A DNA stretch of 64,000 nucleotides from Fusarium oxysporum f. sp. lycopersici 4287 (lineage: Eukaryota; Ascomycota; Sordariomycetes; Hypocreales; Nectriaceae). The notes beneath the pieces were generated by a model, which had not been told where the DNA came from, ran no database searches, and worked only from the letters and a program-made list of their open reading frames with translations. A program made the position numbers and the translations under genes. How positions within the stretch are numbered: position 1 is the first letter of the stretch; the number at the start of each line of letters is the position of its first letter. Shown here one piece after another: positions 11,929 to 22,385 of the stretch. The stretch is taken from the NCBI RefSeq assembly GCF_000149955.1, contig NC_030991.1, positions 865,746 to 929,745 of the forward strand, read 5' to 3'.

Positions 11929-12465
11929 CTCCTCGTCAGTGTCAGTCACGGCGTTATACTCTGGCGTCCGTGGCGGGGCAGTGGCGTAGCCGTCACTCCT
12001 ACAGCGCAAGATGCTGGGACCGATACTACCGTTCCGGCTGGCAGGGGCTGCCGAAGATTGTTGTCTGCTGCTGGCAAACCGATGGGCGCGATTCGAGAAG
12101 CGACGAATCAAGTTGCTACTCTTAGGCGACGCCTCGGGCATTGCGCTGGGGTCGCAGCTAGCCAAGCTTCGATCTAGTGAGTCGCTGATCGTCTTGCGAG
12201 ATAGGACAGACTCCGGTAGCTGAAAGTTGTAGGGTAACGGGTCCTCATTCCTACCGTGCATGGGTTTAGGCGACGGTTGGACTGAGGGACTCGTAGTCAG
12301 AACAACGGTATCGGCTGATATTATGGGCGATCCTTCTTGTGAGTGGGAGGCTGCTTTGGAGGCGCTGATAGCCGATACTGGGACCTTCGAGAGCTGAATG
12401 GGTGAGCGGGTCGTCAAAACCCGGCCAGGGTAAGAGCTTGGCAACTGGGCCGATAGAGAGATCAT
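11929..12465 (-). pseudogene. phosphoinositide phospholipase C, N-terminal part of the split gene
   Basis: The minus-strand ORF starts at ATG 12465 and encodes a Ser/Pro-rich, low-complexity N-terminus typical of fungal PLCs, including ISDSLDRSLA and NLIRRFSNRAHRF. It reaches an acidic TDTDEE at the insertion point. The open frame continues to 11752, but those last 59 codons are element sequence. The same acidic DEEADPVSDG motif resumes at 11169 on the other side, so both halves belong to one gene. A start further upstream through an intron is possible, since a pyrimidine-poor stretch and cag precede the ATG. Confidence 0.75.
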
Positions 12466-13227
12466 GTCTGCACGTAGTTAAGGTGTGAGGGGGAGCAGGA
12501 TGTGATATGGTTCGGGGTCTGGGTTGGAAGGAGTCATGGCTGTGTGCTTGTGGTGGTGACCGCACTATGTGAGTGAAACCAGGGCGCATCTGAAGGTTGC
12601 GTCGATATATTCAGGAGATTAGTAAGTGGGATGAGCCAGGGTGGAACGCGTCGGAGAGAAAGGGGGGAGGGGCCCCAATTGCAGGGGAAGATACAGTTGC
12701 AGAGGCCGATCTCTTCGTGGAGTAGCCGTTGTCGACCTTCTGGGGCCGATGCTAAACAGAACGCCGCGGGAGTAGGGCTGGAGTCCGAGAAAGGGCATGA
12801 GCGTAGGCATGGTGGATGCACGGACGAAGGTATCACCATACATGCAAGGACAGTTGCAGCACGAGATCGCCGTGAAGTGGGTCGCAGATCCCGGCTGGTC
12901 AAACCGCCACCATAAATTCCCTGTCCTACTCGTCCATAATCAAATAAAACCCACCGTCCTGATCACTAGGGCCATCAACCCCGCATACTGAATACGACGC
13001 CGTCGTCGCAGGTAGAAGGTATCAATTCGCCCAGAAGTGCTGGATACCCTTGCGACCGCACGTGGCAAACGTCAACCCGGATCGGGAATCGCACAACCGC
13101 TCGAGTGAACACAGACGTGCATGGGCCATAGGCCTAGGACAACCCTCCAGAGGATTTTGAAATTACGTTGCACTTTATTGCCGACAAAGAATGGTCACCG
13201 CCAACCAACTCCTCTGCGTACGAACCT
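12466..13227. other. 5' flank of the PLC gene, no supported gene
   Basis: Open frames occur on both strands (12534-12902, 12631-12915) but are Ser/Pro/Arg-rich shadows without motifs. This is probably the promoter and leader of the PLC gene, followed by unrelated sequence. Confidence 0.35.
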
Positions 13228-13235
13228 ACAAGGGC

Positions 13236-14069
13236 CAGGGTTGCAAATAAATCTACTGAATGCAGGGTCTGTCGGAATCTACCCGCTGCACCAAAGTACA
13301 AAAGTTATGGGCCCCCATACCTAGATAAAGAGACATTTGGGCCTATATCCATCCATGTTACATCTGACACGGTCCATTCCACGAGGCTGGTTGGCTAGTG
13401 GATTATTCATCCATCACTTCCCTTCGAAGCGGTCGTGGAGTGGATGGAGTGGAGTTGAAAGTGGAGCAGTTAGGTGCTCCCCCCAACTTTGACGTATGAG
13501 CTTAACTCTGGCTGGCAACTATGATCGTGAACAGTCTTGGCAACGCAGCTTTTACTGGCATTTAACGAAATCAGTGCCGTTAGAACCGTTGAATGTTTCT
13601 CACTGGAGGTATATAAACCACAATATGCCGGGTAACGCTTTGCATAACAAGCAGCAAAGTGAAGAAAAAGGTGGGGAACCATACATTCACCTTTCCATGA
13701 CAGCGTGGGTTGAGCCAGAGGTCTCGAAGTGCTCTCGTGACGAGCCAATTGGTGCAGTCCCAAAGTCCCACGCAAGCTTGATCGCTTCAGGAATTTCCCT
13801 TTGTTTTTCCTTCCTCCTCTGTTCCTCGCTTTGTTCCTTAGCCTTAGTATACTTGCTGTAGCCGACCAGCCAGGGTGTTGGCAATAACTTCAATTTTGAA
13901 CAACCGCTAGCCCCTGGCGTAATGGACTGCCCCACTAGTTCATCCACTATACCCATTCCACTCTCCGATAGCTTCAAATGGATCCACTACACTGGCAGGC
14001 GCCGTAGATTAAGGTCCATCCACTCTACTGGGACGGCCAGTGGAGTGGATGGATTGATTTGCAACCCTG
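13236..14069. mobile_element. non-autonomous hAT-type element (834 bp) related to the PLC insertion
   Basis: The left end is cagggttgcaaataaatc and the right end, reverse-complemented, is cagggttgcaaatcaatcc. The flanks acaagggc (13228-13235) and ataggggc (14070-14077) match at 6 of 8 positions, consistent with an old hAT duplication. Many ccatccac/gtggatgg subterminal motifs lie in both orientations near the ends. ORFs inside it (13496-13861 and its minus-strand shadows) show no transposase motif. The cagggtt start is shared with the element in the PLC gene, so both may be mobilised by the same unseen transposase. Confidence 0.65.
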
Positions 14070-14103
14070 ATAGGGGCGTAGACCATTTACCGTACCACTT
14101 CCG

Positions 14104-14136
14104 TACTGCCTCCATACTGCCTCCATACTGCCTCCG
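14104..14136 (+). repeat. three tandem copies of an 11-bp unit
   Basis: The unit tactgcctcca is repeated three times in a row (the last copy ends g). It lies just outside the right end of the hAT-type element. Function unknown. Confidence 0.8.
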
Positions 14137-16072
14137 TCCGAAGAGACGTCGCTCAGCGGCACTCAGAGATGCTTGCACATCGGATATGAATTGTCGCGAC
14201 CTCTTCCTCATATACAGGTGACCAACATGTCCTCAAAGGATTAGAATAACAGGTCTTCCACTTAGCACTATGCAGCAGTTGCTGCATTCTTGGCTTCCCT
14301 GCCTGCTTCTTTGATATCCTGCGCAATAACCCTCTTCGCCCCCTTTAAGATATAATCGACGTTCCCCTACTCTTCCCTTCCTGGCTATCAAGCTTTTAGA
14401 GTGATTAATGGCCCCAACAGCTGTATTTTAGTATACTAATAATGTAAGAACAGACAGCAAGGGCCCTCTATGAGGCCTGAAAGGGGGATCTTGACTTTAA
14501 ACTCCTATACTTGGGAAAAGTATAATCACAAAAGCCAGCATTAATGTTCGGGGAACGAAATATTCTTAAATTTTACCAATTTTAACATCGTTTAACTGCG
14601 ATACTGAATTAAATGGCACCCGCTAATTAGGCTATCCTCAATATCGTCCTCAGCTGCAGTCCGGAATATAAATCCTTCAAATGGTTGTTTCCAATGCATG
14701 CAAAGAATCTAGGCGAGGGTAGACGCTGTAAATTGTCCAAGTAAACTCGCAGTTAACTCGATATCTAGTTCTCTCAGATGTAGCTAAACGGCTAAACGGG
14801 ATCCAGATGGCGCCAAGCCCCTTACCCATATTATCGTCCATGATGATGTACTCGGGGTGGCGTATCTATCATTATCAATCATTATAAGAAGAGCAATGAA
14901 ATGAAATGACTGCTTGGTAAGCAAGACCATGATGATACTGATCATTGAGGGGGAAGGAATGAAATGACAATGATTAAAATGATTCGATGAATGGAGTATC
15001 CCGGCGGAGCTTAGATACCCTATACTATATAGCATGAACTGCTTCTTCCGCCACTGGTTCCTTTAGTAATCCGTCATAATCGCCCAACAAGCCTATCTTT
15101 AACTAGGATCTCACTATTTTGCGTTATTGAAATAGTATAAGAACGAGTCACAGGCCTTCTCCAGGAGATTGGCGAGGCGTAGGCAGGATAATATCTGGCT
15201 CTTTAATCGAAACGAGCCTAAATCGGCAATTTAAATAGAGCAGCATTAATGGAGTGGCGAATTTGAGGCTTGCCAGAAACGAGTAGATAGCCATAGTTCC
15301 GGTCTCCGAGTACTAATACCCCAGTAAGGTTTATTTTTCCAGAATCCTAGGTACTTATACCTAGTAGGGATGCACCCGCATGTTCATTTCATTTTCGTCC
15401 TTCTAATGCAATGATCGACATGTCAGGCAGGGCATCAATAAATTGATTGCAGTGATTATTATCGATCATTCGTCAATAAGCCAGTCAGTATTAATGAATG
15501 ATGCGCTAGCCTGGATGTACTTGATACTTCGTCCCTCAGTATTCGCTTCAAGACTAGAGTACAAATACCTCTGGTACGGAAGCTGTGCCTGTTTCCTGGA
15601 CAAAGCGCACATTCTCGCCGTCTATGAGGCTGACGTTTAGCCCATACTTAATGATGTAGTAGTTGCTAAAACGAACGATGCGCTGACCCCCTATGCTCTT
15701 AAAGAACCTCTCCATTGAAAGAGGCATACTCAGATCAACCCCACCCTATAATCAACGTGACGACCGAATATGTAAAGAAGAGCTGCAGTATAAGAATGAG
15801 GAATGGGACGTAATTAGAAATTAATAAACGCTTCTATAATATAAAGTAATTACTCCTTGCTGCTGCTGTATCCCCTTCCCCACGACTCCGTTGCCAGTGT
15901 GGTTGCTTAGAATACAATCTTCGGTAGTTTTCTCGGAATAAATATGATCCTGCCCATAGGTTCGACTGGGAAGGCGTAGGAGGAGATAGTCGTACTCCTC
16001 AAGCCAAAAGCGCAAGCTAGGGACGAGAGCTGAGCGATGCGCGGCTCTCATCCTCTCATCCCCCCGGGGCGC
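14137..16072. other. decayed AT-rich sequence, no supported gene
   Basis: The short frames at 14784-15035, 15443-15640 and 15821-16051 have no motifs. Blocks such as tcatttcatt and its complement appear on both sides of 15.1 kb (about 14895 and 15385) but do not form clean terminal repeats. Confidence 0.4.
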
Positions 16073-16510
16073 CTAGAGCCAGCCCTGACCACGGTCACTG
16101 AAGGCTCCAGACACAATTTTCTCGGAGGATCCTTTTGTAAGGTGCCCGGCCTGGTCTTTCTTATCATCCCGGTAATTCTTGAGGGCGGAGTGGATAGTCT
16201 GGAAGAGCTGAGACATTTGACGAGTCTGCTCGTCTATCCGTTGTCGATGTCGGGAATTCAGTTTCTGGAGCATCTCGATTTTGTTTTCTTTCTCGACCAT
16301 GGAGCGCCGCAGTGCATCATTCTCCCTGCGCAGTTTGAGAATCTCTTGTTTGAGGGATGTAAGGATGCCAGCTCCTGGCTGGGCCTGCTGACTGATATGG
16401 CCGAGTGGGTGTCTCTGAGAGGGCGGTTGGAATGGGGCGACTACTGCCCGGGGAGACACCTGGTCCTGAAGGGACTGAGGAGGCAAGGATGGTAGCTGCT
16501 TCTTGTACAT
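16073..16510 (-). CDS. hypothetical coiled-coil protein
   Basis: A 145-residue ORF has a proline/glutamine-rich N-terminus (residues 1-45) and a strong heptad region (residues about 50-110). The heptad region begins LKQEILKLRRENDALRRSM and runs through KIEMLQKLNSRHRQRIDEQ. No basic DNA-contact region of the bZIP type precedes the heptads, so a bZIP factor is not supported. The tail is short and polar. The plus strand is also open over the same bases, but its product lacks regular features. Function is unknown. It may be a single-exon remnant of a longer gene. Confidence 0.4.
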   Translation of the reverse strand: MYKKQLPSLPPQSLQDQVSPRAVVAPFQPPSQRHPLGHISQQAQPGAGILTSLKQEILKLRRENDALRRSMVEKENKIEMLQKLNSRHRQRIDEQTRQMSQLFQTIHSALKNYRDDKKDQAGHLTKGSSEKIVSGAFSDRGQGWL

Positions 16511-18890
16511 AGCCAGGAAGAATGTGGTATAGGTTATTAAGTCCGTTTAGACTTGGAAAGCCACTCTATATATGTGTATAAGATGACAGGTCTGAATAAG
16601 TTATAACAAGCAGGGCGGTCGGAGGATTTAGAAATCAGACTGGCGACGAGGAGACTGGCAGAGTTTTCTTTAAACCGTGTGCCCTGCCTGTCTGGACTGG
16701 AGCAGCGTGAGGAGGGCTCCTATGGGGCTTGTACTCCTAGGCGAAATAAATTTCATTGCATGGGCCGGCTGCGCTGCTAAACTATGCCAGGATGTCCTCA
16801 GAATGCCCTCCCCCAGTACCCCTGCGGATCTGCGCATTAGTTCGAGGACTAGGGATTGGGGGAAGATGCCTACCGGTTGGCAAGAGGTTCACTGGCCCTT
16901 GCTCGGCATTGGTTTGCTTGTTATTTATCAACTTGGATGACGAAAAAAGTAGAATATTGGTGATGGCTTTCTGATATATCGAAAGATGAATAAAGTTTGA
17001 GAATGTCAATTATGCTTGGAACACCGACGGAGCTTCCCTCCCCATGCTTATGCGGGATAATCCTTAGGCTGTGAGGACCGGGGGTACCATAGGCCACTGG
17101 ACCAATTCATAAAGGATTCAATTCATCTCGCGGCAGATGGAAGACGCAATCCTGCCGTCTCGTCATATGCGTATCACTGGTTGTTGCTGTCCAGCTTGTC
17201 ACGCTGTAGCACCTGGCGGAAAATAGTAGAATTATACGGGCCTCCCATCCATGTTTTGGCGATCCGATAGCTACTTAGGGGATCGACATAAACGCAGGTG
17301 AAGCGGAAGAAGGCGGGCTTGCCTGGTGGCATTTGTCTCTCGCGGGTGTGGCTGTATAATGAAACGTGCACGGTCTCTTGGTTCAATGGTGCGCACGGCC
17401 TCAACGACCTGCTCGCCCTCCTCGGCAGCAAGCGCGCCCCGCTCCACCTTGTCGATTCGACCCTTGTCAGCACGACAGATGTCTCCACGTCTCTATTTCT
17501 CCGCGGCTCCCACCAAGCGAGGCCGCTAACTCAGAGTCTAGCCTGCTTAATACTTGCCACATACCCCCGAGCAACGATGATCGAGCTTACCTCTGCCCAA
17601 GAAACGGTATAGAACGAATGATAATTGCGCTAGGGCGACAACGCCTTATACGAAGACGTAACCAAGTGGCCGCTACGACGTCGATATCTATATTATCAAG
17701 CGCCGAAACCATCAGCACTATGACTACAACTCCACTGACGACCCTTCATTTCTAACTCCTGCTGCTGAGCTGCCCCTTTTGACTTTATTTTTGGGTGATG
17801 GTTGATAGCTCTTAGATAAAACACTAGCTGAACGCTAGTACAGGCTAGCCGCATCGCGCCTCTCTAGTTTTCACTTGCACGCGGCCTGGTAAGACTCGTT
17901 ATCTGCGAACGATTCTGTCGCAGGTACTGATGGGCCATGAGGATGAAAGGAGCCCAAGGTTCTGAATATAGGGGGAAATCATGCGCGTGGCCCTGGATGG
18001 AAAACCTGTACTCCAACGCCTTCCTGCTGCTCGCGATACCTCATACACCCAGCTTAGCCTCTCCGCTAAGCGCCAATTGCCGTGGGTAGACCATATGAGC
18101 CGCTATTTAGCTCTCTTTCCTCCTCCTCAATTTTGCTTTTATCAACCAGCCGCACCACCAGCCGGTACATATGCTGCATGATCGACACGATCATGACGCT
18201 TGGGGTGTCAACTTTACCGCAATGACCCAATCACACGTTGCTCTTTTCAACCAATCATACTTTGGGACTGACAGAGGCCCTAGAGCAGGGGCCAGTGTGA
18301 CTTTATCACTTGACCCTCGCGTGGGCCGACGACGTGGCGCTAAACTTTTGTGCTAATCTAAATACGCACGCCGAAAACACATTGTGTAAAGGGAACTTAA
18401 TCATGATGTGAGGTTCTAGGTTTACAATCTGCGCGCGATCATCAGTCTCATATGTCTTCCTATCCTTTACCACGACTGTGTAAAACGATAGATATAATCC
18501 AAAATCAAGCCACTGGTGGTATCATAAGGGCAGCGGGTAGAGAGAACAATCAGTAGGTGACGATTGGATTGACCATATGTCTGATGCAAGCTCTTCCTCA
18601 CTCATCCAAAAGCGGACGTAAAGAATAAGGAGCCTGTGGCCCTCACCTCAATACATCCAGGGACCCATTGGGGCGCGCTACCTCATTTTTATTTTTTGTA
18701 GGGCCCACACGACATCTGTCATGCACCTGGTCTCATTGGTCTGGAATCTTTGCTCTGTCCCTCTGATGATGGTTGGGCAACACCTCCGTTGCAAAATCAA
18801 CCCATTGTAGTATCAGAGCCTTACTGTCTCTTGGTCTTGGTTGAAGCGGAAGGCGTTCCAGGTTGGTTTGAGTTGCTGCCGGCTTGTGAT
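16511..18890. other. no supported gene
   Basis: A minus-strand ORF at 17174-17488 contains RFTCVYVDPLSSYRIAKTW but nothing I can assign, and overlapping plus-strand frames are equally open. The rest holds only short frames. Confidence 0.35.
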
Positions 18891-19330
18891 ATTGGTGGTT
18901 GCTAGTTATAAAAGGTTATTAATAAACTTAGTTAAGACTTTTATTAGGATGATTAGACCTGTTGTATTTGTGGATATAATGTTATTGCTGGGGCTGCTGC
19001 TTGGGTAGCCTGTAATATGTCCCTTTGGCGTTTTAGATAAGTATATTAGGGAGGTAGAAGCTAGAGGTAATAAGCCTGCGAGATAGATATAAGCTGCTGT
19101 AACCTAGCTATCTGTAGGTATATACCTCTGCTACTTATATAGATAAAGATTAGAGGAATTATGGCAGGCAGGATATTATCTTATAGAGATATATATAATA
19201 TATTTATCTTAACCTTCTTCTGCTTAAGGTATAGATTCTCCTGCTTTATCTTCTCCTCTTCTTATCTTCTCCTATCCTCCTTAATCTTGGCTTACAGCTA
19301 ATTCCTTATGTATTCCTTAGCTGCTTGCTA
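18890..19330. repeat. AT-rich decayed repeat-like block
   Basis: The base composition changes sharply to TA-rich sequence with many tata, ctgcttat and agctagag repeats. Most frames are closed. This resembles heavily mutated (perhaps RIP-affected) transposon DNA, but no family is recognisable. The plus-strand ORF just after it (19354-19662, 102 codons) has both strands open and no motif. Confidence 0.3.
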
Positions 19331-19662
19331 TTGCTGGGGCGGGCTAGAGAGCTGTGACTAGGATTCTCTCTGCTGATGACTCTGGATTAATGAAGGTGGC
19401 GGCAGACGTGGAGGCGCATGATGCACAGGCGGAGAAATGGCGGTTGGAGGCTGCTGGGGACGAAAGGTCATGGTCGATGGAGGAGGCAGGCCACGTTGAG
19501 GAGCTCGCATGGCTGGGTTGGCGGGCTGTGACCCAGATGGATGGCCGGCAACGACTTGTTGGCAAACTCTTCGATCAGGAAACCCCCTCAAAACCCGAAT
19601 TTTGGGATCTAGCTGACCTTAAACCATCCGATATGGAGTATTTTGAAAAGAAGCGACAGTAG

Positions 19663-20303
19663 GGGAGTAAATCGGTTCAGAGCGCGGGGCTAGGGGGTGC
19701 AGCTCCTATATCGGGCGCTCCCGGTATCATTAGCTCGGATGGAAATGAGATAGTGGTATTGACGACTCTCTGCTAGCAGTCTCATGGGGATGTAGTAACA
19801 CACTTATTGCTCTCCGTAAACAGCCAAACAAACGAAAAAGGTTATCAAGTCACATTACAATCCTACATGCCATGACTTTTATACAATTTAATTGAGGCTC
19901 TGGCCTTGTGGCCCCTGCTTCGACTTCTTAATCTTCTGCTATCACTCCTTCCTCATCTTCTTCCCCGCCTTTGTCTCTTTTAGGCTGCTCCACTTATACT
20001 CTAGGAAGTTACATCTAACAGAAGACGGTAGTATTATAAGAAAACAACAATCAATGGGAATTAACCAGTTCCGGGCTCGCGTCTAGTAAAAAGACAAAGG
20101 TAAAAATAAAATAGATATAAGACAGGTTAGGTCGAGAGTGTGTAAAGGAGTGCTGTGCTTGTATGTGCTATTATTAGGGGGGCCTTATTTGGTGGCTCAT
20201 TAAAAGTCCGTGCAAAAAGTCGAGGCTGCGGCTAATTCACTCTTGTGACCGGTCATCAAGATTCAGCCAGCTCATATCCGACGACATTAAGGCAATTGAA
20301 AGC
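19663..20303. other. no supported gene
   Basis: Only a short hydrophobic frame at 19892-20086 is present. This is probably the 3' flank of the Kelch/transmembrane gene. Confidence 0.35.
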
Positions 20304-22364
20304 TCAGGTTGGCTGCTTATACCTGTAGGGGGTTCCATGGGCCCGGGACGCTTGGAGACAGTGGCGCTCCGAAGTAGGAGTTTGGGTTGCAGGCGATGTT
20401 GGGTGCATGGTCAGGACTCCAGGGCTGCCGGAATTGACCCGATTTATCTCGAGGCAGAAGTCAAAGATCGGCGATGGTAGAGTTGACGAGTCTTGCGTGG
20501 CCCTCGCGCTACGATGGTGCGTGGCCTCAGAGTAGCGGGAGCTCTGTTCGGACCCAGCGGTTGTCCTCTTGGATCCACCGAAGCCGAGGATCTGCAATGC
20601 GCTGCCGCCGGACCAGTATCGGTTCCAGCCAGAGCTCCTCCGCATGTCGTCCTGGGCTTCCATGGGCCCTGTACGGGGTCGGTGCTCTGCGACGGTTACG
20701 TCGAAACCAACGCCCCTGGTATTGTAGCCCTGCAGTGCAGGGTACGGCATCTCCTGCAGAATCGGCTTGCTGATGGTGGCCTTAATCTGCTTGTGCAAAG
20801 AGCTGCCGGAGCTTCTAGTTGTATCGTTGGTAGGCTTCTGGGTTAGACTGGTCTTTTGCTTCCCGGTGCGATCTATCAAAATAGCCATGGATGAGTAGGA
20901 TTCCTGAGACAGCGTGGCGTTGTGGCCACGGGTTTGACCGCGCGAGAGTAGCTGGCGTGAGCCGTTGCCAAAGTGCCTGGTGCTGCTAGCCTCCATATCG
21001 TTTCTCCTGGGCTTGCGTCGCCGCGCCAAGAACAACAGCAGCAGACCAAGCAAGGCCAAGACTCCGAGGATTGATCCAAGTATGATACCCAGGATGACCT
21101 TGGAGCTGATACCGGAATCATCGTTACTGTTGCCAGCAGCCACACCTGCCGTGGCTGAGACACTGGCCTCGGAAATTGTCAGAGAAACGGTTGAGCTGCC
21201 TGTCGACAACATAGTCGAGGTCGCAGAGGTCGATAATATCTCCAAGTTTGAGGTTGACGACCTCGTTTGGGTATAAGTTAACTTGGTCGACTTGGCCGAG
21301 CTAGCTGTTTCGGTAGTTGAGAAAGTCGAAGTGGTCAACGTGCTGTCCGACAGAACCTTTTGGTTCTCAGCATCGAATACCTGGGTGGCATCGACCCACG
21401 AGTTCTCAGTAGCATCGAATATGGCAAAAGGGTCTTCGGAATTCCCACCAGAGAAGACAACCTTGCCGTCTACGCCTTGGGCAATGGCAAAATTCTGCCG
21501 CGTAGCGGTTGGTGCAAGCGTTGAGTTATACTCTGGCCAATCGTCCAGGGACAACTCGCGCTTTTCATTTCCGACGGCGGCCGAGTTGGAAAGGGGCGCG
21601 CCAGAAGTGTCCTGGAGAACGAATCGGCGGACCTGGTTGGGGGATTGTGAGAGATCAAAAGTGTAGAGGCTCTTGGAGCCATCATCCCCTGGCATCACAA
21701 TAGCCTGAACGGAACTCGAGTCCTTCGGTAGGGGTTCTGCCAAGGTGGCTCCCGATTCCCTCCAGCCTGTAGTCGGGTTGAACAAGGCGATGGTGATATT
21801 TCTAGTGTTGCCGCCGACCAAGCAAGCATCGACATCAGACCAGTTGAGAAGAATAGGCTTGACGCCGGGGATAGAACCAGGGCCATAGGAGTTCACACTA
21901 TAGGGCTCGGATGCCTGGATGGTGAAGGTTTCGCCCGACGAGACCGCGACTCCGTCTCGGCTACCGGCGTAGATAAGGATGGCATCGCTGGCCTTGATGT
22001 ACGTCGAGCCATGCCACAGGCGATCCTTCGTGATCAACTCGGAGGGGGTGATGGTAGTCCACTTGCCGGTCGAGTAGGTGTACTTTTGCAGCCCAGTATA
22101 GCCATCCGAGCCGCTGGTCCCACCGATGACGAAGAGGCCAGCTTGAGCGGTATCATCGGGGGTCGCCCCAACACAGACCGCCCCCAAAACCTTCTCTCCC
22201 ATCTCTAGCTTCTTCCATTTTGCACCTTCCTCCAAAGGCAGGGACAAGAAGGCCTCAGGCGTGAAGGAGTAAGGGACTTTCTCGTAGATGACAGAGGCCC
22301 GAGTCGTCCAGGACGTCAGAGGCATGGGCAAACTCATCGCAGCAGAAGTTCCCAGAGAAAGCAA
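20304..22364 (-). CDS. Kelch-like single-pass transmembrane protein (cell-surface type)
   Basis: The open reading frame of 686 codons starts upstream of any ATG in frame. The hydrophobic leader (FLRCFLLSLGTSAA) continues to a probable 3' splice site (gatgtag) near 22385, so a first exon with the start codon lies upstream. Residues about 45-335 form Kelch/galactose-oxidase-like blades (LFVIGGTSGSDGYTGLQKYTY, KVVFSGGNSEDPFAIFD). Residues about 340-420 are a Ser/Thr-rich stalk. Residues about 426-449 are a transmembrane helix followed by RRRKPRR. The cytoplasmic tail is polar and contains GWNRYWSGGSALQILGFGG near residue 585, a phrase conserved in this fungal family (often misnamed Clf1). It is likely a cell-wall sensor or surface protein. 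The exact role is unknown. Confidence 0.75.
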   Translation of the reverse strand: MLSLGTSAAMSLPMPLTSWTTRASVIYEKVPYSFTPEAFLSLPLEEGAKWKKLEMGEKVLGAVCVGATPDDTAQAGLFVIGGTSGSDGYTGLQKYTYSTGKWTTITPSELITKDRLWHGSTYIKASDAILIYAGSRDGVAVSSGETFTIQASEPYSVNSYGPGSIPGVKPILLNWSDVDACLVGGNTRNITIALFNPTTGWRESGATLAEPLPKDSSSVQAIVMPGDDGSKSLYTFDLSQSPNQVRRFVLQDTSGAPLSNSAAVGNEKRELSLDDWPEYNSTLAPTATRQNFAIAQGVDGKVVFSGGNSEDPFAIFDATENSWVDATQVFDAENQKVLSDSTLTTSTFSTTETASSAKSTKLTYTQTRSSTSNLEILSTSATSTMLSTGSSTVSLTISEASVSATAGVAAGNSNDDSGISSKVILGIILGSILGVLALLGLLLLFLARRRKPRRNDMEASSTRHFGNGSRQLLSRGQTRGHNATLSQESYSSMAILIDRTGKQKTSLTQKPTNDTTRSSGSSLHKQIKATISKPILQEMPYPALQGYNTRGVGFDVTVAEHRPRTGPMEAQDDMRRSSGWNRYWSGGSALQILGFGGSKRTTAGSEQSSRYSEATHHRSARATQDSSTLPSPIFDFCLEINRVNSGSPGVLTMHPTSPATQTPTSERHCLQASRAHGTPYRYKQPT

Positions 22365-22385
22365 GAAACATCTCAGAAACCTACA

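Noticed and set aside
14784..15480. possible inverted-repeat element (tcatttcatt blocks)
   Set aside because: The blocks are low-complexity, and no terminal repeat or target duplication could be matched.
16073..16510. bZIP transcription factor
   Set aside because: A heptad region is present but the adjoining basic DNA-contact region is missing, so only a coiled-coil protein is called.
17174..17488. minus-strand ORF of 104 codons
   Set aside because: Three overlapping plus-strand frames of similar length exist and no motif was recognised on either strand.
19354..19662. plus-strand ORF of 102 codons
   Set aside because: The minus strand is equally open across the same bases. The acidic product has no motif and sits beside a decayed repeat.
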